64,000 nucleotides of DNA from Lagopus muta (lineage: Eukaryota > Chordata > Aves > Galliformes > Phasianidae): assembly GCF_023343835.1 (NCBI RefSeq), contig NC_064440.1:34417537-34481536 (forward strand), given 5' to 3'. Each line of letters opens with the position of its first letter. The first letter of the stretch is position 1. The position numbers and the translations under genes were made by a program. Of this stretch, positions 43,725-59,465 are shown piece by piece. A model generated the notes under the pieces. The model saw only the letters and a program-made list of their open reading frames with translations, did not search any database and was not told where the DNA came from.

Positions 43725-46700
43725 AGAAAGAGACCATACAGTATAGCAGTCTCCCTCTGTGGTACTTTACAACTTGTTTGTTTTTAATTGCTTTTTTTGT
43801 TGTTGTTTAATTCGGAATACTGTACAGCTGACACAAAAAACCTCAATGCAAAGAGAGAGGAAAGGGAAACATAATACAAACCGGCATACGTAATCAAAAC
43901 AAAATCATATGAAACAACAAGCAAAGTGAAATGTTTATCAATCGTTTTAATTACAGTACAAACAATATAAATAAAGCATCGAGTCATTGTAAAACAAACT
44001 TGCTGAATGAGGTAATATAAAAACAACAACAAAAGACGTATTTTTTAATAATTTCCACACTGTCTCGTCATCATTTATACATTACTATTTACAGAAACAG
44101 AAAAAAAAAACCAACCCAACCCAAACAAACCTTGCTCTAAAGCCTGCCATGTGCTAGGTATCTCTGCCTCTACCCCAAACGCAGTTCTCAGGTGACCCTA
44201 CTCACCTGGGTGCCCTTCCTCCCTGTCCTAACCAGAAACACAAGCATCACAAAGCAAAAAGGACGCAACGACACTGGGCTGAGCACCCCTAAACACCGAG
44301 TCCGGCCTTTGCATCAGTCGTGGGTGTAAGGGGAGAAATGGGGCACACGTCCTGGTGGTGATGGCTGACACCCAACCGTGACCTTTGTGCGTCTGAGCCC
44401 AGTTCTGCCTCTCCCAATCAGCCCTGGATTTGGTAGCACCCGTAAGGATGTGCTGAACCCCGGCCCAAGCTGCTCACCACTATGAGCATAACTGAAAGCA
44501 AGAGTAGAGATGCTGTGAGCACACAGGCTTCCCTGCGCTGTCGGTACACATGAGGGCTTAGCACATGTCAGCTGATGGTTATGGCTCCCTCAAAGCACCA
44601 TGGCCACAGACACCTGGGTAAGGATGAGGAAGTGCCCTGCTCCTCACCAACCATGTCTCCTTCCCCTGTAATGCTGTGGGTGCAGGAAGGACCCAAAACA
44701 CCATTGGATCTGCTGCAGGAGGGCAGTCACTGAGCCCATGCTTAAATTCAGCCACAAATTTGAGCAAACCTATAAAAAAGATAGGGCCTCTGGGAAGTAA
44801 GTCTTATGTCCTTAGCCCCATCCATGTCTCCTCCCCGTGCCCACAGGCTGCTGGGCTGCAGTTCCCATCCCAGGCAAAGCGGCCAGTTCAGTCCCACTTT
44901 CAGAATTCGAGTTGTTGCCATCTGAATGAGCTCAATTTTTGCTCTGAGCCAGGTATCTTTGTAAACCCCGAGCTTTCCAGAACCAACTCCTGCATCTCCC
45001 TGCCCCCTGTGGCACCATGCAGCCCTCCTGCACTCCTGGAAATGGCTGGCCTGAGCCAAATTGGGAAACGTGCCCATTTATAAACACCAAACTGAAAAAC
45101 TGGCTCCAGCTTCAGGCTGTGACTGATGTGTAAATGTGTGCGTGGACACTTAGAGGATGGCTGATAGAGGTACGTTGAGCACATATGTGTATACATACAC
45201 ACACACACAAATGCAAAGCACTTTTAGTTAATCTGGTTAGTGACATCCATGCAATACACTGCTTTACCTTAGGACTTCACTGCACTTGATGACCAACTCA
45301 GCTCCATCACTGAGCTTCTAGATGTGGGAACTACCTGACAAACTGCACCCAGAGCCTTCCTCAGTACTGCCCGGGCTTGGGGCTTGCCTTCAGCACAGCA
45401 TCACTCCCTCCATCTGGCAATCAGAGACCATGGAAGCGCTTCCAGCTTCCTACGAGGCACCGGGGCTGCTCTGAGATTCCCACTCAGTTGCCCTCACACT
45501 ATTTAGCTACCCTAACAACAGGCAGAGGGAGGTGGGAAGGACAGAAGGATGAGTTCTCAGAAGCAAAACACACTGATCAGTTCTGCAGAACGTGGCACAC
45601 ACAAAAGAGCGGATGGTGCATTCAACTGCCAGCAAGCAACACGGTCATCCCAAAGGCATGCCATTAGACCTTGATAAGCCCCCCACCCCCCTTCACGCTT
45701 TGTACATAACACACAGGTAAACATTACTAGCTCCAAAGCATCGCAAAATAGGCAACTCTTAGGACTGGAAGCAAATACACGCCCCAAAGTTCATGGCCAA
45801 GAGAAAGCTGAAGCACTGCACGTCAGCAGGACTGACCGCTACTGCCTGAATACGCTGCAGGGATTGAGAGAGGTGAAAAGCATGGAGATGGAAAGATTTT
45901 TCCTCTGTCTGCCCCCAAGAAATGTCCCCCAAGCACTCAGGGAACAAGAGCAAACTGTGGGAGTTTATTGAGCCCAAAATGAAACACAGGGGCCAAGATC
46001 ACCAAAAGCATGAGTAGTGGTTTGGGGCTGAGGGTGGCACTGAAAAAAGCCATCTTGTTTTCAGAGATCATGCAACCCCTCCCTCAGAATGAGACCTACT
46101 GACAGCTCTGAGAATCTCAGCCAAAACTCTCCTACCCCCTGTTTAAAATGCAGGACATATTCAGCCAACTCAAAGGAACTGCTATGAGATGAAATCACCA
46201 AATATTCACTTTAAAAACTGGCCCATGATAAAAAAAGCAAACAAAAACTAGAACAGATTTACCTACCTACAGCTTTGGATTGTTTGCTTTATTCCATACT
46301 TGTTCAAACAGGAGATGTCCTTCTAATAAAACCATTTAAACCACTGTTGGTTTTGGTAACTTAGAAGTCAAAATTCTTTGCAGAACCTTTTAATCTGTGG
46401 CATTGGGTTTGCAATGCAGCAAACACAAGAATAGCCAAAAACGTCCTACAAGAAATCTTACCCACGAATGGGCTGAAATGGAAGATGTTCAACAGAGGAT
46501 CTGAGACTAACAGACAGAGATCTCCCGTGTGCTAACAGCTGTAGGAAGGGTAAAACAAAGAGTCCTGATGATGAAATGTGAACGGGCAAGTCCTCACGCA
46601 TCCAGACCAAGTGCCCCACGTTTGGTCCCCAGCACTCTCCTTCTTCCCCTTGGGTACCTCCAAGTACAACCAACACCCGTTCCCTGTTAAGGTGCAAACA

Positions 46701-49700
46701 CGGCTCCCCGAGACATTTGTGAAGGGCCCTAAGGAACCCTCTGTGAAATCTGTGCTTGTCTCCACTATTACTACTTTACACTAGAAACTACAAATTACTT
46801 CATTTTTCCCGATCTCCATACAAATATAAAAGATGAAGCTATCTGAAAACCGTATCATCTAATTATACTACATTACAGTGCTGGAGATCATTGCTAAGAA
46901 TGTATCTGCACTCACACCTCTATTCCCTTCTTTACATTACACAGCTTCTTCTTGCCAGGGGAAATCTCCAAGTGCAGCTAAAGCTCCGTGCACTAACACA
47001 CATAATTTAAGGAAATGGGGAAAGACAGCAGAGTAAACAGTATTCATGTTTACACGGTTATTATACACTACACCCAAGTAGAAATGCTTACAAACCCTCT
47101 CCTCCTTTCAACTAGCTCTTTTGGTCTCCTCAGCTTGGGGTATACCAAGATTCTCCAGAAACAGCTTTCCTTCTGCTCCCTTTTAGCAATGAAACCAGAA
47201 ATCTGGCAATGGGAACCCTTGGCCAAATCTCTGAACTGGCAAGACTACATTTTCCCAAGAAAATAGTGAGGAATAAGTAAAACCCTCCTGAACTCCTGGC
47301 AGGTGAAGGTTCAGTTGCCAGATTCAATGCATTTGGCTCACCTCTGCTCTTCAACAGCAATTAGCCCGATGCAAATAGAAGAAAAGTGCTGACGTTAACA
47401 GCAAACACTTCCATCTAGTGTTTTAGTCACGGTGGATAAAGTGCAGAGGAAGTGGGATTTAAAAGGATCTGGGATCACAAAGAGGGTTCAACGGTGAGAA
47501 ACACGGCCACAATCTCCACTCCCTCAGATAACGCTAACGGATTTAGTCAGTGCATTTCTGCTGGGATTTCTTACTGACTGCATTTCAATTCGTTTTCAAC
47601 TTGCTCCTCATGTGCTCGAAGGGGCGTAAGCAGTCCGACAAGTGGGTTCCGTAAAAGCAACAAGAGGGGGGCTGAAGGCAAAACGAAGACCTGAAAATGG
47701 ACAGGTTAGAAGACAGAACAACTGCTGCAGGTTCTCAAAGCCTGCCTGTCTCTGCACCTGGATGGCTTCAAGAACACCCTCTGCAAAGCGCAAACGCATC
47801 CGCCTGGAAAGAGCACGGAGTCCCAAAACCTCACGGCACGAAGCCAAGGACAGCAGGGCTTGGCTGATGGAGTTTTTCCCTGGGGAAGCCAAGCACGGCC
47901 CATGAGAGCACTGCTTTGACATCATCACTGCCAATGCTGATACGTCCAAGGAAAAGCTATGTTTAAGTTAAAAGCAACTGTGTCACGGATTAGTGAAAGT
48001 ATGAGGTTATTAGTTGGCTAGGCTTGATACATCATTTTTCCTATAATACAGCGGAAGTTCCTTCCCCCAAAAAATTCTGTTTTCCAAGGTTCACCTGCAG
48101 AATTCTTCTAATGAAAGGAGCGTACAATTCTTCTACCCGAAGCCTGCACGACAGCCTGGCTGCTGTCCTTGTTTCTCACATCTCACACTCAGAAAGGTGG
48201 CCTAAAGAGAACACTTCACCTATGTACAGAAAATATTTTCAATCAGGACAAAAAATAAGCTCTGAAACGGAAGAAGCATTGAGAACTTAACCGTGGCAAA
48301 ATTTGCCTACAACGTATTTGAAACATTGGACTTGATTTTCCAAGAGAAACACGCTGGCTGTTCCCAGGGGAACAGCAGGCAGCCTGCATCTCTGGGAACA
48401 TGTGCTGCACTTCCCCAGTTCACACTATGCCCCCTGGAACGGGTGGAAAGCTTGTGAGCACCAAGACACGGGGGCTTGCAGCATCCCACTCAGCTGAACC
48501 TTCAGCGGGCCGTCCTGTCACCGAGGGACCACCCATCACTATCAGAGCTGCATGGGAACGATTGGAGAAATAGCAATTATCCCTCAAAAGTTAAAAAAAA
48601 ATAAAAAATAAAAAAATCCTAGCGTGCACAGAATCAGATGTAGCATTAATCTGATGCAGCCAGTCTAAGCTGGATGGAGAAAGACCCCGTCTATGGTCAG
48701 AGGTCAGTACAGTATCAAAGTACGGAACGACAACAGCACAGAACAGGGAAAGCCAGTCAGTATTCTCAAGCTTTATGATTTGATACCCAACCTGTAATTT
48801 TCTCTCTCTTCCTTAAGATACTCAGAATAATTTTTCTCCTTCTCATTTTGCGTCGACCTATATTTTGTTTAGCAATTGCTATCGTCCTCCCATTCGCATG
48901 TCAAGCAAAATACAGAGCCCCAAGGGAAAACAACACTGAAGGCTTGGGAAATACATAAGGAGCAGGTAGATTTCCAAATTACTATGCTGTGTGCACCTCA
49001 CTGACTTCACATAATTGCTCCTTTGCCATCTAATTCAGTTGAGTTTTCAACTTTCTCCGTGATACACCCTTCCCCCATCTCCACATTGCCCTATGCCACT
49101 TAAAAACTACTTTTCGGTCTGCCAAAAAATCGTACAGCCTGCTTCCCTGTGCCAGAAACCTGGTTTTGAAGCAAATGGCACAAGCCAGGATCTGTCTGGT
49201 AATACAAACAATAATAATAATAATAAAACAATAAAAATCAAGTCAAGTAGTAAAACCTGGAACTCAAACGAACTGCCCAGGCTCCTTTCAACAAGCCCTT
49301 TTTCTCCCAGAAAGCAGCCAGGTTCAGAGGTAGGGCAGCCATGCCCTGCCCGCCTCGGTGAAGGCTATCAATCCTGAAACCAACCCAATCTGATCTGCAC
49401 GCATCCAGACTATGGCTTTTCGTCTTGGCGTGTGAAAGCGTCGTGACTTCTGAAGTAAAATATATTTACAGTGCTGAGAAACAGCCTCTTTTCCTTTCTA
49501 AACGGTCTCATATATATATATACATACTTTTTTCATGCCAAGCGTGCCATAATCTCATTCTGATATGTTCCTCAAAGGCTTGCAATGGAAACAGAGTTCA
49601 CTGCTGGGGATATTGTCAACATACAGTGATCCGGAATCCACAGATCCTAACTAGTTGCACATTATTTAGTTCACATCCATTACAGTTTATAAATTAACAG

Positions 49701-49750
49701 AGGTGTCATTTTCTGTACAAAAAAAAAAATCAATGCATATTTATGATTTT

Positions 49751-49756
49751 TTTATT
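49751..49756 (-). terminator. AGAP1: Possible proximal AGAP1 polyA signal
   Basis: AATAAA on the minus strand (TTTATT on the plus strand) in an A/T-rich block, about 1.15 kb after the AGAP1 stop. It would give a short 3' UTR form. Confidence 0.4.
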
Positions 49757-50905
49757 CAAATAGATTTTACATACATATAATCTAAAGACACAATACAAAA
49801 TCTGTATAAGTTAGGCAATGCATCACAGGAGTGACCAAAAACTCAACACGTTTACCTTGGCAAAATGACAGAACGTATTTCTGCTGGCTGGAAAAATATT
49901 AGCCTTTAATGCATTTATTAATTTTACTAAACGTACTTGAAATGCTTTTCCTTAGCAGTATTCATTATTCCTTTTTGTGTTTCATAGTTACTCTTATTTA
50001 TTTTTTCCATTTTGTTTTTACACCAAGGAGACTGCAGTCAAATAACACTCAGCAACTCATTTCCTCTCTTTGGACTGAAAAATTAAACAGATACTAAATT
50101 ATGACAGTGAATTTAGAAAGGAGGGCTCCAAGGGCTCGAAAGAACATGTCTGAGATAATATGATGCTTCTAAGAATATTGCAATCACATCCAAGCAATCA
50201 CCGAAGCGTGCCATGTAACTACCTCCTCAGCTAATATGCTTTTTTCTCCGTGATGACTAATCATGTTCTATTAAACAGCGGTAATGCTGGAAGAACTCAA
50301 CTATACAAGTGTAATGAAGCCAGTATTCTCCCTGGACAGATTAGCTACAACTGATTTGACACATACCATCATAGGAGCTTCAAACCTGACAAACTCTGTG
50401 CTTGCTTCTGATTTATGCCGTCAAGCTCTTCAGAGAAGAGAATGAAATCCAGCCGTTCCGTTTGGTAGAGGTGAAATGTACTGATGTGCTTAACTGTCAG
50501 TTATGGAAAGTTACCATTTCTTCTTTCTTCTCCTCTCGCTCCCGCTCTCACCTCCCTCCACCCCTGCCTTCTGCACTTGTAGAGCCTGTGCCCAGGGACA
50601 ACTGTCCCCATGGTCCCGTGCCACGCGCCGTGTCCTACAGAACCCACGCGCTCTCGCACGCTTCTGCTGTCCCGTTTCCATCGTTCGAGAGCTGTCACTG
50701 AAACAACTGCTTTCTCTGCAGCCCCTTTCGCTCCTTCTCATCCCCTCGTGCTATCCAGATGTGCTGGTTCTGGATGGGACAGGGATGCACCGAAGGGTAA
50801 AGGGAAAAGGGAAGTTATTGGACTCACAGAGCAGAGCCGTGATGGGAATGGAGGAATATGAGGCCGCGGATGTAATTCAGGTCAGCGAATACACGAGTGA
50901 GCTCC

Positions 50906-51737
<832 letters not shown>

Positions 51738-54700
51738 TCACTCCGGCCTGGCTTTGCTCCTACCAGCATGCTAGCAAATAGCCATCAACAAAAAGAAAGC
51801 AAGAAAATAAATCAGGCAGATGGTGTCCACGTTGGAGTTAAGGTGTGCAGCAGAACACAGTACAGAAAATGTACCAAATGTCCGTGTTTGAAACCTGAAG
51901 TGACCAGCACGGCACTGACAACTCCCAGCCACCCCTCCTGCACCTGGGCTTGCATTTCACACAGCAGAACAACCCCTGCAAGGCACAGCCTTGCTTGCAG
52001 AGGTGCTCCCTCTATCAAAAACTGTGTCATGTTTCCAATGCAAAAGACATATGGACGATTCTTCAATTTGTTTTTCCAAAATGCAAACTATCAGAACAGT
52101 ACTTTGAAGCCGCCATTTCCTCCTGAAACGTCAAATAACTATCAAAAGCTTTCTGGATGCTATTATGTTACAGGATAAGGAGGACTACAAACAACCGTCT
52201 CCACTCCGTTTCAAAAATTAACATACAATTATATGATCTAAGAGATCTAGCCCTAGACAAAGCCCCATTTGAAGGTACCTGTCCAGCCTCTGAAAACCAT
52301 ATACATCATCTAGCAAGGCAACTTGTTACTGGTGACATATTTTTTCCTCCGGAGCACAAAAGGAAAAGCTCTGTTTACGCCTTTCAGCACTGTTTACACT
52401 ACTCCCAGTAATCTAGTGTCAGGTTAGCCCTAATCTGTTTTTAAATACTTATGTAAACAGATCCTTCCAACAGCAAATCTGGATTAGTTTTGCATCATTT
52501 CCTGGTACATGCGGAGCGACCTTACTGTGACCTCTCTGGATGCTCTCATGCAGAGCTTCCCAAAGCATGCTCTTCTCTGCACCAATGACAATCCACCCTA
52601 CAGACAGGTACAGTTTTTTTCAGAGAAAAAGTGCAAACAGATAATTAACACAAAAAGCACTGCGCTTAAATTAAACCTTTGAATGACTCCTGCAAGCTAA
52701 AAGGCACACACACAAAAGAAAACATTTAGGGGACCGCAAATTAACCTTTGATGGCAGGATCTGATAAACAGGATCAGTTCAGATACTCAAGATGGAGAGG
52801 AGAAAGAAAATGACTTCTGTTACCACTGTGATCCTTAACTCCTCTGTTAGCTGTGCTGTTTTAAGGTAAAAATACAGCGGCAGCGCTTCGAGGAGGTTGA
52901 AGTGACACACTTACAGTTACTCACAATAAAATGTGCACTCCTGCAGCATCACAACACCTCTAGGACCAGTACCCAGACAGCGTTTAATAAAGCTCTTGTC
53001 AGTTTTTTAAGTACGTACTGAGGTTTTGAGTGTAACCAATACACCCACTCCACATTTAAACACGCCAGACTGAAAAATGAAGTGACTGAGTCAGCCCTGT
53101 TTCACACCAGTGGCACACGTCTGGGCTGAGGGGATTTATTTCTCATATGCCCACAGACCCAAAAGGCAGAATATACTTCATTTTCTGCCTGCATCACAAC
53201 TACCACAATCTTTTTAGTGCTGTTGAGTCTGCAAACAAATCCCCCCCCATCTTCACAGACCACCTCTGAGCAACTTTAGCCTCCAGCTGCCATATGACCA
53301 TGGCTGGAAAAGAAGTCCCTTCTGTTTAAACTCAAGCTGTGTGACACCAGTCTCCCACCTCTAATCACTATCCATCACAAACTATTCATTATAAACTACT
53401 CTGTGAGACTTCAGGTGGAGCTTTTAGAGTTTTAGGCTGTTGTTTCACAAATTCGTTGCAGCACACCTGCCCTGTGCTTCATGGGAGCAGTGCAAAGGCA
53501 AGCCAGACCAAGTGGTGGGGAGAGCATCCCCCAGATTCAGTGCTGTGATGGGAACACAGTGAACGCTGCCAACAAAAACAGAGATGTTTTAAAAGTCTCA
53601 GACATTTGGGGGCAGCATGTCACTGACATTGTCTATGGAATGAGATTTAGATTCTATTCAACTGTTCAAACTGGGTACAAGGAAAGATAAGTTGTTGGGA
53701 TTTTCTCACAGACAATTACACTGAATGACAGGAGGAGGTAGCTGGAGGTAGGAGGAGAAGCATGCTTGCCCATACCTTGTGGGCTGATACAACAGAAATT
53801 TAGAAGGACCAGCTCTGAAACATATTCTAGAAAGCCAACACCCACAGACCTCCCCTCTCCGTTTCTGGCACAAACCATTTCATTTCAAATGACTAGGGGA
53901 CTTCCTTGGACAACAGCTTCAGCTCCACCGCATGCATCCATCTTAGAACCTGACAACACAACATAAATGCACTCTGATGCCACAATCTCACTCCTGGGGT
54001 CCACAGCCCGCCTGGGTTGAGGTTTCATATCCCCATAGGAAGGCCAGTCCAAGAGCAGAGTTGTCAGCAGTAGATCACTTGGCCTCATTCCAGTCCCCTG
54101 GAGGACCACCGTTCACATCCCCTGTTAGCTAATGAGCTAAAAAATGAATTATTGGAGCGGTCAGCAATAAGAAGGAAGAGGAGGCACAGTGTTTCGCTTC
54201 AGCCAGCACTGACATACCTTTAAATAAATCAACTGAATAAGAGTACAAGGAAATGAGAGGAAGAGCAACTAATCAGCAGATACTGAACCAATCTCCAAAA
54301 ATAAAGGGAATGTACGATTAAACGCCTGCTAGTAAATATTTCTCTCATTTTCCTCCTTTTCTTGTAATTCTGGTAACTTTCACTCTAAACAACACCCTCA
54401 AAAATACAGTCTCAGTTCTAGCTGTCTTCACGTGACATCCATAAGCCAGAACAAAACTACTCCGCTTACTTCCTGAGCTACTAAAATTCAGCAGAATCCC
54501 TTTTTCAAGATCAGATTAAAGTCAGTGCATTGGAGAAGCACCATCATCAGGTGCTCGGATGGCACCTATGACACCTAATGCTAGAGAATGTGTGAGCTGC
54601 CAGTTTTTTAATGCAAATGCACAGGTGAATTAGAGGAACTCCAGAGTAACAGATGACAAATTTATAGACAGAAGAATGAAAGTCAGATTGGGCTTCGTTT

Positions 54701-57700
54701 GAGCCTTCTCTCTCTGAAGCTGTCCATTCAAACTCAGACTTCTGAGAAAAGCTTACAAACTTTCTGGCTATACAAGGGCCAAATACAACAGGGTAAGACT
54801 GCAAAACATCCTGCAGGAAAGGAATACAATTCACTAAGCCCTGGCCTAAAACCATCACTGAGCTCTGCCAAGTCTCCATCACTGGTACGAATAATGAAAG
54901 CCCTGATAGAGCAGTGATACTGTACATAGGTAAGAGTTATTAGAAACAGATGAAAATTTCACTTCTCAGTTTATTTTCATCTCATTAGGTGCTTGCTTCT
55001 CAAGATAATGTCCAATTATTTAAATTACTCTGCCAGCCACATCACATCATTATTATCTTGAAACATAAATACTGGGCACTGTGAGGGGGAGGGTTAACTA
55101 GGTAGCATGAGAGAATATAAAAGGCAGATTTGCTCAGAGCACAGTTTCCTTTCAGACTACTCTTCACTCTTTGCTTGTGAGCTTGCACCAGAGATGCTCA
55201 TTTAGGAGCTTGGCCCTGTGCAGCTCAGTCCAGAGCGGTGCCTGGCTCACCCATCTTGATGAGAAGCGTTAAATATTTTCTTCTCTCTTACTAAAAAGAA
55301 CTATTCTGCAACAGAGGTGGCCTCTAAATGCTCCCTCTACTGCCATTCACCCAAATGTCTGTGCCGTGTGGGTGCCATGCTCGTGTGCTGCCATTTCTGC
55401 ATGCTTACTGAAGTGCAACATTTAACGCGGCAATAACCTGGCCGGCTCAGCAGGACAACTGCCAGATTTTCTCTGCTGTTGGACAGCTGACAAAGTTAAT
55501 GTGTCTGTTCCAACAAAATGAAGTAAATCTAACTCCCATAGCTCCCAAACTCTGGGAGCGTCCCAGAGTATGTCATTAGCTTTGTGGTCCAGCATGCAAG
55601 AAGCATACATCACCTAATGACCGGTGCAGCCCTGCTGTCAGGGCTGGGTGGCTGGTTGTGGCAGGGCTTGCCATTTAAGGAAAACCCTTTGCAATGATCC
55701 CACAGATGTCTGATAAACAGCATCACTTTGGTAAGAGTTGGCGATGCAGCGCTGTGATGGGTAAAAGGGAAGCGAAACATTTGTGGGGGAAAGAACTGAA
55801 AAGTTTGGGAAGGTTCATGATGCTTTTAATTGCAACTTGCAAAGGGAAGAGGGGAGATGAAGAGAAAGCAGGAAGAAAGGGCTAGCAGCAAGGAATTTCC
55901 AAAGTGTCTTCCTGTCCCAAGCAAAGCAGGAACTGGGAGGAGAGGCATGGAAGAGGAGTTGGGAACAATATGCTGAGAAAACACAGGGGCTTCCTCTCTC
56001 TGCAGGAGAAGACCCCACTCTATTGCAAAGGGAGTGCTTAGCAGTTGACTGCTTCCTAGCATGCATGCCTTCTCTCCCAGGCTGCGTTGCTAAGGGGGAA
56101 GGCGCACGGGCCCACGAGGGATATGTAGGGCCCTGGCAAACAAGAGGGCTCCAGACAGCAAACAAAGACCGATGGCTATTTATTCCTTAATTACGGAAAG
56201 CTTTCAAGAAGCAGGCCACTGTAAATCCCGCGTACCGAGAGAAGGAGGCAAAGAACCAAGATTTATGTGCACCGGGGCAAAGAGGAAATAAATATCTCCC
56301 TGGCTCCTGATCAATATTATGAGTGTTTTGCCAACCTACAGGGTGTTTTATGAGCTGTAAGGACAGAAAGGGATCATTAATAATTAAATAAAGTCAACCT
56401 ATTAAGCTTATTACTTCTTTACAAGTTAAACAACCCCAACGGATGTGAGTGGCCCTATGGCACAGCCGCAGCACAGCCACCATGAGTGCCTGGCAGCACT
56501 GCTGCCCTACAGCTCCTGGGGTCCCCAGGTCTCGCAAGGCAGGCAGCTTGGCTGGGAAACGGTTTGCTCTCATCTTTGTCCCTAAAGTTATCCGCCGAGG
56601 ATGAACAATTGAATGCCACAGAAGCATTCTGAGCTCGAGTTTCTTCTAACTCTGGGCCTGCTCAAGTGAACTCCAAAACAGATGCTGTTTTTGCACATCT
56701 CGGTCAGCTTTTCAGTGATGCCACAGAGCAAGCAGCATTTCCCCTTCAGGTGTTAAGACACTGCAGGATTTACTACTGTAAAACATTAATGACCAGACTA
56801 AGTTTACTGACTTCAGGCTTTCTATTATCCTGCAACTGTAGGCTCTGACTCTAAATATCATAAACTATGGCAAACTTTTGTTCTCATTGCACGACACTCA
56901 ATATAATAATTTTTAAGGTACATTTGATAAAAGGTATCAACTCTGAGATTACTCCATGTTAAGCTAAGGAAAAGCTATGTGACATACAGCTGTGGGGAAC
57001 ACTGCAGATGCTAAGAAAAGGTTTGTAGAGAATGCAGATAGTGCGAGGCCAACTGTAAGATCTGCAAGCCAATCAAAAAAGCACTGCAAACAGCAGACGA
57101 GGATGGGTTCCTGTTAAGATGTGCAAGGAGAGACCTTATGAGCATCCCAAATAAAACAGCAATGGATGAGCACCACCTTTCACCAGCTGTTTACTGACCA
57201 CTGGGAAAGTGTTGCATTCACAGCCTCGTTACTTCTACCTATACACTGATGAAGAGGCACGTCAATATCCTTGCAAAAGTTAAATCAAAATCTCTCACTG
57301 TGCTGACTGCCAAACAGAAGGTGAGCTTTCACTGTGTGCTTCTGGACTTTGCATGAATCACACACAGCCCACTCCCCTTTCTTCAGTGGTCGATGTCAAC
57401 ATGTAGGGAAAAAAATATTACCTACAATGATTACCTAACAAAGCCAACAGCTGTTTTAGAACAGCTAAATGAAAATATTAAAGCAAGAGTACATTTGCTT
57501 GTTTACTTGACACCAATATCTACAGATATGCAGAGAATAGCAAACATACATCTAACGTATTTCATTATTCATGTGTAACCATATTCATCTCTATGTCTTC
57601 AGTGTACAACCACGTTGCACTGTGCCAGTACCTACATGCAGACTGCAAATTTCAATTTGCAATCTGATACACAATCACTCGGGTTAAAAGATTCCATTAA

Positions 57701-59214
57701 TTTGCAGTTTGTTAACACTAATTTTCTCCTGTGTTACGGATATATGAATGCAATATTATTGTAAATAGAGCTCAAGAAATCGTAACAGACTGTTTTTCTC
57801 CCCTCTTTCAGGGAATACTGTGAAAACTGCACGTGAAATAAATTTTCACACAAAACATGGCAGTAGTTCAGAATAGATAACTCAACTACAATGGATGATT
57901 AGGGAGAAAATGAAGGCAGACTGTTATCTTGGTTATATATGTAGCTGTTTTCACCTAAAGCCAGGCTCCTGCTTTTATGTTCGCATCGAGAGGAAGCTCC
58001 TGTACAGCATTAAAAAAAAAATAAGAGAAAGTGACATACAAATATTTCAATGCATAAATTTCAATAATCTGTGCCAGCTGAGAGACAGAGCGAGGTAGCC
58101 AAGTAAGGTTCCCACAGACTCAGAGTAATGTGGCATATAACAGGGACGTACATCAGCGATATGCTTTACAGCAGCTCCTCCCGTGATGCGACTATCACAG
58201 TGCATTAAGGATACCATAACAGTCGCTGATGTGATCTGCTTTGGAACGTATCACATCATAAACAGATGAAAGAAGAGAAATGGAGCCTTTCCTCTGCTCA
58301 TAATGCTGTAAAGTGGATAAGTATCATAACTAGGAGTGCACCAATGCTTTATAAATAATGAGATGGGAAGGAACCTCTGAGGTCTACCCAAAGGCCTGAT
58401 GAACTTGCTGTGTAGACATTAAAGACATCTTAAATGCCAACTTGCTTAGTATATCAAGGTGGCTTCAATGACCTGAAATGTAAAAGCACATTCTGGGCTG
58501 CCGAATGTGAACGCAATCTTTACCTGAGGGTCAGGAACTGAGAGAGGATAGTGTAAATACAGTACTTCTCAGAGACATTCAAAAATTTTCTTGACAGTTT
58601 TGATCCTTTGTTGCCAGTAACTCCCAAGCAACATTATAGTTTGATTTACAAAACAAAAACCCTTTGAGGGGGTTTTAGTATTATCTTAATTCAGCAGAAG
58701 CAGTAAGAAGACACTTTTTGGAGAATTTGGGAAAAAACCCCCACAAAACACTACACCAAATTTATATAAGACATAAAAGAGAAAATACAAGTAATAAACA
58801 TTGTACTTGAACATAGACTGTGAAGAAAAACACATTGGGAACAGCAAGCAAATAAAAACAAGCACTCTTTCAGTGCAAGTCAGCGATGGAAGGGTGGCAT
58901 GTTTGCAGCTAAAGGTTGGGAAGAACCTGCACCCAACCATCCTGGAGGGCATTTTCCTTGACCCATGTTCTTCAGACACCACAGGGCCCTGCCAGCTGTC
59001 CAAATCTTCCCTACTCACTTGGAGGTCTCCCTTCTGCTTCCTCTTGTAATTGCCTCCCAAATTCTCCACGTCGGCATTTCTAAAGTATCCCAGAGCTTTT
59101 TCTTCCTCTGCAATACATCTTTGCCCGTTCTTCTGCACTACCTCTAATCATTAGTTCATCAGCTGCCTTGGCCTCCTCTTAACTCTTGCTGATCACCAGC
59201 CCTTAGCATTCACA

Positions 59215-59465
59215 GAAATCCTTGAGGTTTCCTTTGCACCTAAGAAATGAAAGTGCCAAACCCACATGTGGAAGAGCTTCTTTATGGTAAGGGTGATGGA
59301 GCACTAGAAGAAGATGCCCAGAGATGTGGTGGAGTCTTCTTCTATGGAGGCACTCATGACCCATCTGGACACCTGTGTGACCTACTGTAGGGTACAAGCT
59401 TTGGCAGGGGGTTGGACTCAATGATCTCTTGAGGTCCCTTCCACCCCCTGTGGTTCTGCAATTTG
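59215..59465 (+). repeat. CR1 LINE 3'-region fragment, forward orientation
   Basis: It contains gcccagagatgtggtggagt, ggcagggggttggactcaat and gaggtcccttccaccccctg, a CR1 subfamily 3' region in forward orientation with most of its terminal repeat. Confidence 0.85.

Larger units (their letters stand above)
43700..50905 (-). other. AGAP1: Probable AGAP1 3' UTR (long form)
   Basis: The 7.2 kb after the AGAP1 stop contain no CR1 copy and no other gene, unlike the flanking DNA. They are AU-rich on the minus strand in the last 400 bases and carry polyA signals at both a proximal and a distal site. Long AU-rich 3' UTRs are common in neuronally expressed genes. The extent is inferred. Confidence 0.45.
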
